Below the pieces are notes generated by a model. The model searched no databases and was not told the DNA's origin. It saw only the letters and a program-made list of their open reading frames with translations. Of a stretch of DNA of 64,000 nucleotides, positions 31,799 to 43,155 are shown piece after piece (the stretch's first letter is position 1; each line of letters begins with the position of its first letter). The DNA comes from Effrenium voratum (lineage: Eukaryota; Sar; Dinophyceae; Suessiales; Symbiodiniaceae). A program made the position numbers and the translations under genes. Where the stretch lies: contig CAUJNA010001024.1 of assembly GCA_963377175.1 (NCBI GenBank), forward strand, positions 320,956 through 384,955, in the 5' to 3' direction.

Positions 31799-31860
31799 AC
31801 TAAAGCGGCCTACCCGACACCATGTGAAGAAACGAATGCCGGCTTTCAGTGCCTGTTTGG

Positions 31861-31956
31861 GTGTGGGTCAAAAGTAAACCACCAGGGGACCGCAGGTTTT
31901 AGTCCTTGGTTCCATTTACCAGGGTTCCGTATTGGGCGGCAATTTCTGACTCACAG
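31861..31956. mobile_element. Introner-like cassette, copy 3
   Basis: A 96-bp member. In the minus orientation it runs from a donor-like CTG|TGAGTCAGAAATT end to TTTTGACCCACACC, and the nearest AG on that strand is CCAAACAG just beyond. It directly follows an open minus-strand stretch (31957-32182), as an intron would. Confidence 0.55.
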
Positions 31957-32699
31957 CCATTTCTGGATGGGAGAGTCCCTTAGCCCAGGCTGCGCACTTG
32001 TGCTGCTGCAAGGCCCTGGGTTGCTGCCGCCATTGGACCGTCTCCCCTAGGCTCCGCAGCGCCTGCCGAGATCGAGTCAGATGCGCTTGGGATAAAAACG
32101 CAAAGCAACCACGCCGCGACCGCCTGCCGCCCAAACTTCTGCAGCACACACGCTTTGTATACATTGCCGCGCACTGGACCAAGGAAGCACATGGAAACGC
32201 TTCCCCAAGTCTGTTCTGTAGATGAAGAAGCTTTCATCATCCACACCAAAATACCATGAAAGACGGCTCTGAGGAAGCTTCCACTTAGACCCAAAAGTCT
32301 ACACAGCACCGGTTTGAAAAGCAGAGGCGCTGCAGGGTGCTCGCAAAACTCATGCAAGCTAAGCTTGCGGGCCACTATATCAGGACTGTCAAGGGCCCTT
32401 GAAAGCGCGTGCCAAACTTGTCAGCACTTTGATAAAGCACCTGGAATGTAAGATAGGCGCATCTTTGCTAACTTGCACGACAGCAATGTTGCTACAAGTC
32501 AATTGGAGCCGCAGGCTTGCTCTTTTCACTGTTGTGTGTGTACACTGTGCGGCTCTACTCACAAAACAACAAGCCCGCAAGGCGCTTTCAAACACTGCAC
32601 TTGCACCAGAAGAAACTCGGTCACCCAGGGCCGGAAAACCGTTGCTGTCCCCTCCGTCGCCCAGGGCCGAGAAGCCGTTGTAGGGAACTGCGCAATGCA

Positions 32700-34243
32700 C
32701 GTCCAGCCTCACGCTGCTTGCCCCTCATCTGAACTTGGATCCTCCTCTTGCGCGTCTCGGAGACGCTTTGCTTGCATGCGCGCTCCTGAGCAGGGGAATG
32801 TGGCTGGTCATCTGGCTGCCCGGAAGGCTCAGCCCATTCGTAAACACAAAAATGCTGACAGTCGACACAGAACTGGTCCCACCTCTCACAAAGTGCAGAC
32901 TAGCTGCTGTAGGCCACCACCTCAACTCCCCTGTCCACTGCTCGGCGCTTCCGCGAAGCGCGGCCGCCAGCAGGCCTGCTGTTCAGAAGAGCCAAAATTT
33001 CGTCTCCGTCGCGATGCAAAGACTCCGCGGCTGCCCGGTGATCATCACGTGCCTGCCAGGACACACTCTGCTACCACCACCGATCCCCTACCGGCACGTG
33101 GAGCCAACACGTACCAACCCGTGCAGGAGTAACGTGGCGCTACAAGGGTGTGCTGGCATATCCCCAAAACATCAGAGCCTCGCATGACCTAGCCACAATT
33201 GTTGGAAATACCCTCGCGCCTTCTTGTCGGCAACAAGCTCCTCCTCGCCCAGGATGCGTAAGCGTCCCACTGGCGCCAGTGATGCCGCATATGCCTCCAG
33301 GTCGGCCTTCACAGCTACCACATCAAGCCGCGCCTGTCGGCCTTGCTGGAGCGCAATGCAACGTCCAAAAGACACCCGGCCGCCAAAGGCCTTCCTGAGC
33401 TGCGCCGCCAGAGCACGTGGACGACAACCAAAAATGGTACTTCGGCACAACCACTCAACAGAGAGCTATATGCAGATCAGCAGCGCGCTTTGCTCTGCCC
33501 AAGCCCGAGCCGACGCACGATTTGGGAACGATCGCGGCGTGGTGAACTCCATCATGCACGAGAAGCTACTTGTCGAAGCCGCGCTGGTGGGACTACTCTT
33601 TGGCTGTGCAGCCTCTCGGGGTCAGCCGCCCGATGGTATCCGAAAGACAGTAACACTTTCGATATTGCCACACGTGCACAACCAGAGTGATCCGAGAGCA
33701 CAACAGAACCAGAGAAAACCCGCGTGCGGAAAACAACAAGGGGGCAATTGCAGAAGCACAGCCCGGCCTGCGTCTCGTCCGACATGTCGAAGACACGAGC
33801 AAGGGCTGCGCGCAGCTCTGTGATGGATGGCTCGTGAGACAAGTCTGCCACGAATCCCGAATCGGTCTTCTGCACCGGCAAAGGCATGCCAAGCTCCTGC
33901 CAACAACTCGCTAACACTCCCCTCCCTTGCCCAATCTGCAGAACATGCAAGACTTTGGCGTTTGCATGTGACCCGCTCTGCTTTTCGCGTGCCGCACAGA
34001 AACTCAGGGGGATGGACATGAGAACAGCTTTTGATAGAAGACGTCTGCGCAAACCTTTTCAAGTTGCCTGATGTTAGGAACCCGGCCTTTTGAATCGCTG
34101 CCTGGAGTGCACCAACATCACCACTTTGAAAAGCAACTGCCATGTCTGGCATGTCTGCGTCAGAAGCGACGAACTTCATCAGTCGAAGGTGCACCATGTT
34201 GCGCACGAACACCGGCCCGTCCGGTTGAGCAAAATGCTTCAGA
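32700..34243 (-). CDS. Downstream exons of a minus-strand spliced gene, function unknown
   Basis: A run of exon-like blocks with good reading character. About 34055-34243 (HFAQPDGPVFVRN...SGNLK) is flanked by AG and GT. About 33738-33869 contains KTDSGFVADLSHEPSITELR. About 33227-33395 contains LRKAFGGRVSFGRC...ADLEAYAASL. 32921-33052 (44 codons, ARDDHRAAAESLHRD...RGVE) is flanked by CAG and GTGG. From 32872 downward comes FCVDCQHFCVYEW...ETRKRR. The last two join in phase across a 48-nt GT-AG interval. No family recognised. It probably continues the RPA-like exons upstream, but the exons between 34430 and 35618 could not be resolved, so it may be a separate gene. Minus-strand coding seems to extend to ~31957. 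Confidence 0.5.
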
Positions 34244-35618
34244 CTTGCACACAGTCTCAATCTATGTCACTCTTTCTACTACCCAGGGCTACTATCACGC
34301 CAGCCTACCCCCTCCGCCTTCCAGCCCTTCCGCCAGCCCGTCTATGATCGAACTGAGCATGACATCCCATAACGCCACACTCTTTCAAATAGTACTTGGA
34401 TGCTACAGCTGCGCTCGCAAGGCCGTAGCCTGAGAAAACCATGAGAAGCTAGATTTACTGGAAAAGAAGGGTCTCGCTTTGCTTTCGCTTTAGAGTGTGC
34501 AGCTAGGAGATGTATTCGTTCAGTTGAGAGCAAAAGAAGTGTAATGTCTTCTAGAGTCGCGCACTGAAACGAAAACTACCAACAAACAAAAACCTGGTCC
34601 CCCTACATGTTGCCAACTGAACGCTTCCTGTCCCCAAAAGAAAGGGAACTCACTTAAACACCGCTCCCAAAGATGAATGCCTCTGGCTCTGCTCCCCTTC
34701 CCCGCAACAACTCAACCACTCAAACACTCGCCTGTGCACTCGCCGAGGCGGAGATCCGTGGTGCTCCCCAGCGTCCAGCCCACCAGCACCAAGCAGAGCT
34801 AGATCTTGTCCAGGTGCATCACCGAAGAGTCAGCGATGAAGTCACTCCTGCACAAGCGCCGCACAATAGGGGCTCTTGTAACTCCTTGTATTTGTATTAT
34901 TTTCAGGTCCTATTTACCCACAAACAACCAACTGCCCAAATCAACAATCCTAGCCCCATTTGTAAACTGGTCAAAACACGCTATATAGGGGTCATGGGTC
35001 CCCCAAAAAAGGGAACTTCTATTAACCTCTCTTGAAACCCCAAGTTTAAAGGGTTGATAACCAACAAACAAAAACAAGAAACAAAATAAACATAAAAAGC
35101 AAAAGTGTTTATCCCTAAACAAGAGAAACCAAAACCCTAGACATCCCTAGTATCCCTAAACACCTCGGGGTGTAGCCACAACCGAGCCCGCTGAGCTGCA
35201 GCGCTGCCCAGGGACAGGTCGCTGAGGCACCTCGGTCTCGGCCCGTCTTGCCTGTTTGTGACTATAATAGGATGCCTATGAATCGACCCAAGGTCAAAGT
35301 CGATCTGAGTGGTTCAATGGAGGATACACCTAAACACTAACTTTGTGACTATAAGCCCCCCTCCAAAAAGTACATAACTTGTTGGGGGTTGAATGGGAAA
35401 TTTCGACTGTTTTGCAACGCCAGTGATAGCCGCAACGCCAGTGCACCGCCACTGGACCTGCCTTGCTTGGCCTCGCCTTACTGTACCCGAGCCATTCAAA
35501 CTTGCAAGCGTGTCCAACATCAAAGGAGCGGATGCAAACAGAGCTGACCTGCCATGCAGCTAATTGCGCATATGAGCCACCCTCTACCTGTACGGCGGGC
35601 TCTGCAAATGCGACTCAC

Positions 35619-36953
35619 AATTTCCTCCAGGACCGTGCCTTCCTTTTCACCCATGGTCAGGATGTACGTACTCTCATACAGCCACAAGGTTGCCGCCAGG
35701 TCATCTTGTCGATCTTCGCGACGTTGAAGGTAGTACAGAATGACCTGCTTGTCGTTGGCGAGATCCTCATCGCCGGCACATTCGCCCCAAGCGATGACAT
35801 TCACCGCTCGACCGTCCTGGTCGCAGATCTGAAATTCCTGCAGGGGAAGAACCGTGCAGCTCAATAATAACCACAACAATCAACACACACATATATTTAG
35901 CCTCAGCGCGCCTTCATCAAGGTGCTGGCCTTTTCGCTATGCCGCGTATGTTGGCAGTTGCACAGCCGACCAGACAAATGCACATAGCCAGCCTCCTGCC
36001 AACAGCACAATTCAAACAAAAATGAACTTGGACATTGCGAAACAATTTTGATTGCTATCTATCTGTTCGCCCCTCTCCTTCCAGCCACTCAAATGCTGGA
36101 AGTCACTCATGACCAAGGCCTGATTCTGGTAGATCTGCAAACCACTGCCTGCACTGATAACGACCTTGGTCTCAAGCGTTGAGTCCAACTTCGCCATGTC
36201 CAGTTGAACACCTGGTGGCCCGCGCAGCTTGCGCACACTCACCTTCTCCACGCTGATCATCGGAAACACACCGTCCTCGGCATCCTCCAGCATCTTTACC
36301 AACCGCGCGTGGCATTGCGCTGCTGCACTCCACAATGTCAGCAGAACCACTCCATCCGATAGACCAAGGAATACCTGCACCGGCATCGCAAAGCAGTCAT
36401 GGGCTCAGACTCGTGCATGCGTGGTTGTCTGCGTGCACGCGTAGTTGTCATGCGAATCTGTATGTGTGCCCGTGCGTGTCTACAAACTGTGGGCGCATGA
36501 GCACATGAGGGTTTGCGCGCATGAGTACGTGTGTGTCTCTGTGTGCGCGTTTATATCTACGTATTTGTGCAGTTCTCCATGTGTACTTTGGGTGCTCCGT
36601 CATACACCAAGGCATGCGTTCCAAGAAAAACTTCACCAGCCATGTTGCGTCACAGACCTTCTTGGTGCTGCGATCCGCTGCGACAGTCCGCATCTTTCCA
36701 ACGTCCAGCACATGAGCCTTGATGTTCACCAAAGTTCGTGTGGTAGATGCACAGAGAGTCATCAGATCCTGCCCGGGCAAAGAACAGAAGCCGAGGTTAG
36801 AAGCCACTGTGTCATCCCATACTGGGGCCGCGCAACAGCAAACGGCGCAAACTTTTCTTCCCCTTGCACACAACACACCTTCACGTCAACGGCTGCCGAT
36901 GCTTCAGGAGCCGTGCGACGCTTCTTCGCGGGCGAGCACGCTTCGCTGGCCAT
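35619..36953 (-). CDS. RPA-like OB-fold protein, 5' exons
   Basis: Four exons are proposed. 36879-36953 (25 codons) starts with ATG and has a basic PAKKRRT stretch, possibly a nuclear signal. 36637-36768 has 44 codons, 36374 to about 36165 has 70, and 35619-35837 has 73. The first two introns are GT-AG (110 and 262 nt) and all joins are in phase. The end of exon 3 is ambiguous because an AAG|GTGAGT site also occurs at 36243. Products VNIKAHVLDVGKMR...KVCDAT, VFLGLSDGVVLLTLW and FQICDQDGRAVNVIAWGEC read as OB-fold strands of the replication protein A large-subunit type, which bind single-stranded DNA. Plant Helitrons are known to encode RPA-like proteins, but this gene lies 6 kb outside the TIR of element B and its introns suggest a host-type gene or a captured one. 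The family call is by motif feel only. Confidence 0.55.
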
Positions 36954-37110
36954 AGCTGTATTGCAAATTGTTCCACGATCCAAGCCAATGCACCTCTGAG
37001 CCAAATGTCCGCTACACCGACTGCAATTTTCTTGGAAATTGTAGCGATCTGTCTCTTCTCAGTCTACTGAACAACCATGAGGAGATAGTAGCTAATTTAT
37101 CCTCGACCTG

Positions 37111-37457
37111 CCTTTGGCCTTTTGTGAGCCTTCCAGGAAAACACCATGCAGACCCTGCAAAAAAAACAAGAAGTAAAGAGTTTATTGAAGGAAACACAGT
37201 TGGGGGGACCATGGCGGCCATACCCATGGGATCACAGGACAACCATTGCACCAGGTTTTGGAGCTCTGAGCATCTGAGCAGCGCACCACATCCGCAGAGT
37301 CATATCGCACAGTGGCTCCTTGGAGCCGATTTGGACTCGGAGTTTGGTGGAGAGTTGTCCAAATCGGTTTTCCGGGTGTCCCTTTAAGATGACAAAGAGC
37401 ATTCCCAGCCTCAAATAAACAAACGCCCAACAGAAAGTTGTCTTCCAAAAGGACTTG
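37111..37457 (+). repeat. ~346-bp direct repeat shared with 48016-48361
   Basis: From CCTTTGGCCTTTTGTGAGCC to CCAAAAGGACTTG, with over 95% identity to 48016-48361. A 90-codon frame stays open in both copies, but no family is recognised and it could be chance. Confidence 0.93.
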
Positions 37458-37526
37458 AATCACTGGGTGACAAGGCGCGGCAAACAAACACTGGTATCCG
37501 TGCCACAAAAAAAAGCGTTACGACAG

Positions 37527-37626
37527 GTGGGTATAGGTCAAAATTAAACCAATAGAGGACCACAGGTTTTAGTCCATATTTCCATTTACCAGGGTTCCAT
37601 TTTGGGTACCCATGTCTGACCCACAG
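37527..37626 (+). mobile_element. Introner-like cassette, copy 4
   Basis: 100 bp: CAG|GTGGGTATAGGTCAAAA ... GTCTGACCCACAG|CT. It is the closest relative of copy 2 and shares ~90 bp of 3' flank with it, so those two are a segmental duplication rather than independent insertions. Confidence 0.62.
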
Positions 37627-39226
37627 CTAGGTAACTGTCATGCCCAGAAAATGGGCCGGCAATGGACTTCTCGGCCGGAGCCTCGAGCTTTTGGTGCGCT
37701 CGAGATCGAAGCCTTCTTGTGGCAAGCCATTGGTTGTCATGGGTAAATGGAATTGGGTTGGGAACTCCACTGCTTTGACATCTCAAGGCATGGAACGAAA
37801 AACAAACGTCGAGGCACAAACACCTGCGACATGAGCTGCTTGAAGAAACACATCGAGGCCCTTGAAGGAGCCCCGCGTTTCAAATGGCAGTGACGTGCGA
37901 AGACCAGCCGTGCGCCCTCCAGGTCTATTTGTTCACGCGAAGACCTGGATTGATACTACCAGTGGGTCGTGAGTACAGCTTTCTTTCTTTCAGGAAGGGA
38001 TTCGTTTCATGCAGCGATGCCCCTTCAATGAGCACATTAGTCTTGTCCAAGCGGTTTCGAAGTAGTCTCTTGCGTTTCGTAACGATATCTTGCAGCAAAA
38101 CAATTCTGAGGCGTCCTGCAAAAGGCACAAACAAGGGAGGGATGGCCGAACAATCGTCGGACAAACTTCACACAACGTGACCGCTTAATGTTCTACCTGG
38201 CAGCTCTCCATATGGCGAGCCCCCTTTTGAGGCCGTAGCCAAGCGAAACCGAAAGGATACAAGCTATTTCTAGGGATCCGTTTGAGAAACTGTTGTAGGG
38301 GACCCCCCAGAAATGGTGGGTTTCCTTTTAGTTCGCCGTCAACAAGAAACCAACCAAAAGGGAGTTCCGCGGATGAGTCCCAATTGCATGTGATGACTGA
38401 TGCATGCGTGCAAATGGCCAACTCAGTCGTGCTAGTTCCCTTTGCCTTACCTCCTGACTGGATAAGCCGCAAAGAGTGCACACTTTCTGTTTACCTCTAA
38501 AATGGGCTTCCCGAAAGTCACTAAAGTCCGAAACGGAACTCAGGAAGTGAGTGAAACCAAGACACATCTTTGTGTCATTTTGCGCCTTTGCGCTCCCACG
38601 TCGCGCTCACGCCCGAGGGCCAGACCCTCACTTGAAATTTCCAGTCCTCACGCATGGCCTGGCGAGCGGAAGGCCCGGCGTTTTTTGGGGCCTGCCGCAG
38701 GGACATTCCGCGGCGACCCGCCGCCCAAAAAAAAACGAGTCGCCATCTCCTTGCGATTGGTTCGAATCGAAAACTGGGGTAGTGGGAACTGGCCCTTTTC
38801 TGTGACAACTGGGACTTTTATCACGGGCCTGAAGGGATGCAGGGTTGGGCCCGTTTGATCCGGTGGGCCCCTGACAACTTTGGTCTGGTGTTGAAATTGA
38901 ACCCGTTCGGATTGCTTTCTCTCCGATCGGATTTCCACCGGTTTCGTCATTCGGAAAGCAACCCTTGGACTTCAGCGTCCCTCTTGGTGAGCCTGAGAAT
39001 TCCCAAACAATCCATGTAGGCAATGTGTACCACCACTTGACGCATTTGGAGTTGGTACATGTGGGTACATACATATATATATATATTACCTACATGAATT
39101 GTCTGGGATTGCCATCAAAGAAAGTGGCACTAGTGACACACCAATTCTGAACCATGAACTTGTTGCGTCCCTTTCTTTGCCTGTGCAATCTAGGGGGATC
39201 TGCAAGTCAGCTGGTTCCTCCTTCAT

Positions 39227-39337
39227 ACATAGGTGTCCTTTTAGGGCAAATAGATGGCCCTGGTAGATGATTAAACCACTAGGTAAACCAGGGCCAGCTA
39301 TTTGTCCACCAAAACAACCGAAAAGGACACCTATGCC
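39227..39337. repeat. 110-bp foldback (MITE-like)
   Basis: Arms CATAGGTGTCCTTTT / AAAAGGACACCTATG, followed inward by AAATAG.TGGCCCTGGT / ACCAGGGCCA.CTATTT. Nearly the whole unit could form one hairpin. Confidence 0.85.
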
Positions 39338-42152
39338 CATATATATACATATACATATATTATTATGTTTTCTCAAAGGGCGCGAAGTTAAGACAAACCC
39401 GTTCCTGTGTTCAATCCCAAGCACTCCAAATGTACGCACCATGAATTACCCGCATTTACCCGACAAATGGGTAACATGTTGGTGTACTGAGTACTGTATT
39501 CTGTTGCCTACATGGATTGCGCGAATCCCAATGCGCTAAGACTGCCATTTGCTTTCGTTTTCTGAGCACCACCTAGGCCACCGGAGGAATTGCTCCTTGA
39601 CCAAAGGTGGTTGGCAAGAAACCGAGCTGTTCAAGATCATTGTTGCTCAGCCCAAAGGTCCCATAAAAGCATCTCCAGAGAATGCGGGTTCCCCTCCAAC
39701 TCCAAAGGGGCGACTTGTTTGAGGGTACCCTATTTGGATGTTCTATGTTTCGGGAAACCAACATTTGTTTGGGGGGACCCCAAGACAACAATTGATAAAC
39801 CCAAAGACAGAGAAACAAGGGACATCACTGGCGCGGTGGCAGGACTCCCTCGGCTCGCGGTTGGTTTCCGAGACCCGCCTGCAGTTGTAGGACAGGCGGA
39901 ACCGGAAGAGTGGTCCGGCCTGACGCCAGGGTGCTACTCGCGGGTACCCTCAAATCAAGGGTCATGACTCATGACTCCCCGGATCCAGGGGCCCTCCAAT
40001 TCCTGGAGGGGCCCTCCAACACAAAGCGTTTTGAACCAGGTTCAACGGTGTGCCCACAGCTGTTGTCAGGAATCTGATGCAAATATTCCTTCCATGTAGT
40101 CCTCAAACGAAGCAGACGGATGTGTCGTACTTGCAGAGTGCGTAAAAACATCCATTAAAAAAAAAAGGTGCCCTCTAAAGGAACCTGATGCACGGCCGAA
40201 TTATGCAGTTCCAACGGAAGATTTACAGTAAGACCCCGGGGAATTTGTAGAACATTTAGTGCTTCCCCCCCCCCCATGCCCCTCCCAAATTGACAGTGGA
40301 CTACTAATACGTTGACTCGGCCTCCCATGGTATATGTATATATAGAGATATAATATACCAAAGAGGATTGGTTCAGACAAAACTCACTTCCAAGACACTT
40401 CCACATGCTATTGGCACCCTCAAGATGGAAAAAGGAGCCGCCTGCGCAAACTCCTGCCAACAGTTGTGCCACCATTCCATCCTTTGGGGATGCGTCCTGT
40501 TCTAGTGGGATAAAAGAACTTCTTTTCGAGTGCTTGAGTTTCAAGGGAAAGCCCAAGCGAAAAGCGAAAAGGGCACCACCGGGGCTCTCGGGAGCACAAG
40601 CCCATCCTAAGAACAGAGTCTTTTGGGAAAGGCTTTGACATGCTTTGATTACTTTTTGGGCCTGACATTCCATTCAAGCGCAAAAGACTTGCGGGTGCCG
40701 CTTGCTCGCTTCAATGGACTGGGCTCTCTCCATCTTGCCTGCCTCAAGCAACATGACGGGCCCGTTTTGCCGGGCCCCGGGCCCGTTTTGCCGGGCGAGA
40801 ACGCGGCGCGCAAGATCTGGTCGAACTCCGGCGTGGCCTGAGACACTCGGCCCCGCCAAGCCGAGGGTCTGAAGGCAAGTCAACATCGGAGGCTATGAAC
40901 ACATGGCCGCTGCCCAAAGCCCCACAGCTTCCTGAGGAAGTTGGGGAAAAAAGGCCAACAGTGAACCTCCACATGGGCCGAAGGATACAACATCTCCTTC
41001 TGACCCTTTCCAAATTCTTGGTCATTACCCAAAAGTATGGGGTTATGACCTTTTTTGCTAGAGGTCATGGAGACTCTGGGTACTGAAGGCTTGCCAGTGG
41101 CGAAACGCAGGAAACACTGGGTGTTCCTACTGCTTGCGTCATCTTCGAAATTGGGGTACTCTCTAATTATGTTGTTCATTGTTGGTTTCCCTTTAAACCA
41201 ACCCAAAAAAGGCTACTCTCAAAAGTCGTTACACACCTTCCTTCCAGTTGGTTAAGAATCGTTTCTATGTTCCCCTGTTGGTTTTAAAGGGAATCTATCA
41301 CTACTGGACACATTTTCTCATTTTTCCCCCGCGACGAATCAGCAAATGGAGGACACCCAAACCGAGACAGTGTCTAGGTTCTCCAGTAGCGAGCTTAGAA
41401 TAGGTTGGTGCCCGATTGTGTTTTCCTGTAGTCTATTTTAGTAGTTGGGAACCCTCCCAACCAAAAAAGAAACGGTCAAAGGGCACTACTGAAAAAAACC
41501 TAGGTGTTAAAGCTTGCCGCCATCGAGTTCTCAAGCGGCCTCCAGAGTGCCGCGCAACTCGGCGAGCAACTGCCTGGAGCGGACGGATTGAACAAGTGAA
41601 AGCCTCGGATAACAAAATACGTCCAGTTGGTCCAGGCCCCAGAAAATAATTAAATAAACAAAAGAACACATGTTCCGGTACTGATGAGTTCCTTTTCAAG
41701 CCAACAAGGGAAAATCAGAAATATGCTTAAGCAAATGGAGGAATACGGCCTCCCTAACAGGACATGAACATATTGGGGCAAAGGGCCTCTTGGTTTGGGT
41801 GGGGTCGCCTAAAATAAGAAAAATATAGCGGACCCCATCCATGTGGTTAGCTTCCTTGGCTTCCCATCAAAACCACCCCCCAAAAGGGGGACTGCAAACA
41901 AATAGACAGCCCTGCTCCTCAGATCGTTACCAACAACATCAACATGCAAGGCAACCAAGACCGACACCAATCAACCTGCAAACCTACAGCAGACCGCTCT
42001 GGAGCGATGCCGGTCAACCTGCAAAGCCCATCACACACCGCCCCAGTGCTCAAACGGCTGTGCTGTGATTCAAAACCAGGATAAGCGCAAAATGGGCTGG
42101 CCTGGTTTCTTGGAAACATGGACTGAACACCTGCGGTCCGATTCTTGGTTTC

Positions 42153-42171
42153 TTTTTGACCCATACCCACA
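42153..42171 (-). mobile_element. Introner-like cassette end remnant
   Basis: TTTTTGACCCATACCCACA is the inverted 5' end of the cassette family (TGTGGGTATGGGTCAAAAA). The rest of the unit is absent. Confidence 0.4.
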
Positions 42172-42944
42172 TTTGACGAGTCTCGACCCGACGGACCAAC
42201 AAAAGTATTCCGTCGCTGCCTCAAGCGCTCGGCGCGCTGGAAGGTCCGGTTGCACCTGGCAAAAAAGGCCACGGGTCCATCAGATCACAAACACCCCTAC
42301 AACCCACAAAATGGTCTTTGGCAAACCCCTCACTTCCTGAGTAAATGTCCCGAAACGAGGCCCTAACTGTTTGTTTACCAGTAAAGAAAAAAGGCCACCG
42401 AGCCCAAAAGTGGTTCACGCTCCGAACCGGAACTCAGGAAGCGACAAAAACCCGGCGAAGGGAACTTTCGAAAGGCCAAACTCGGTCCGCATGGCGAGGG
42501 CAGAGTTAGACCCTCCCAACAAAGATGGGGTAGGCAACACCATCACGACTTCCCTTTGCTCAGTTGTTCAGCGACCCTGGAAAAAAAAGGGAGCCCGTTT
42601 TGGGGCTTGGACCAGTTTTAGTGGGGCAGCCAGCCAAAAAAAGGGGAAAAAGGGCGCCGCTGAAGAGCTTCCCTTTAAGGGACCTCGTCACCAAAAGCGA
42701 GGTATCCATCGGACGACTGGGCATTTTCACATCCTAGTGATTCCATTGCCTTGCATCGTACTGTGGTTGGACGAAATCCGCTTCTCGCACCATGAAATGA
42801 GTCACCATGGTTGTTGGTATTTACAGGGGAATCATCAAACTTCAGGGTTTCCTATTTGGCGCGAGAAGAGGACTTCGCAACCATCCACAGCAAGGAATCC
42901 CCACGGGGAATCATCATAGGGAAGCTTTGGTCGGGATTTGCCCA

Positions 42945-43155
42945 AACAAACAAACAACCAAGGAAACAAACAAACAAACAAACAAACAAACAAACAAAAA
43001 GCAAACACGCAAACATACAATCAACCATGCAAACACACAAACATGCAAACATACAACATACAAACATACAAACATACAAACATTCAAACATACAAACATA
43101 CAAACATATTCAACTATACAAACATACAAATACAAAACTACGAACATACGAACAA
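42945..43155. repeat. AAAC / ACATACAA microsatellite
   Basis: A pure (CAAA)n stretch near 42965-43000 is followed by degenerate CAAACATA units. Long frames in several phases are artefacts of the repeat. Confidence 0.95.

Larger units (their letters stand above)
29389..31850. other. Accessory repeat-rich spacer right of element B
   Basis: No gene recognised. It holds a long foldback (29694-30660), a segment at 30201-30320 whose reverse complement lies at 30925-31044, an introner-like cassette (30757-30856), a CT microsatellite (31631-31680) and a repeat shared with 45404-45525. Confidence 0.65.

Noticed and set aside
31588..31803. Ser-Leu-rich open frames
   Set aside because: Translation of a CT microsatellite.
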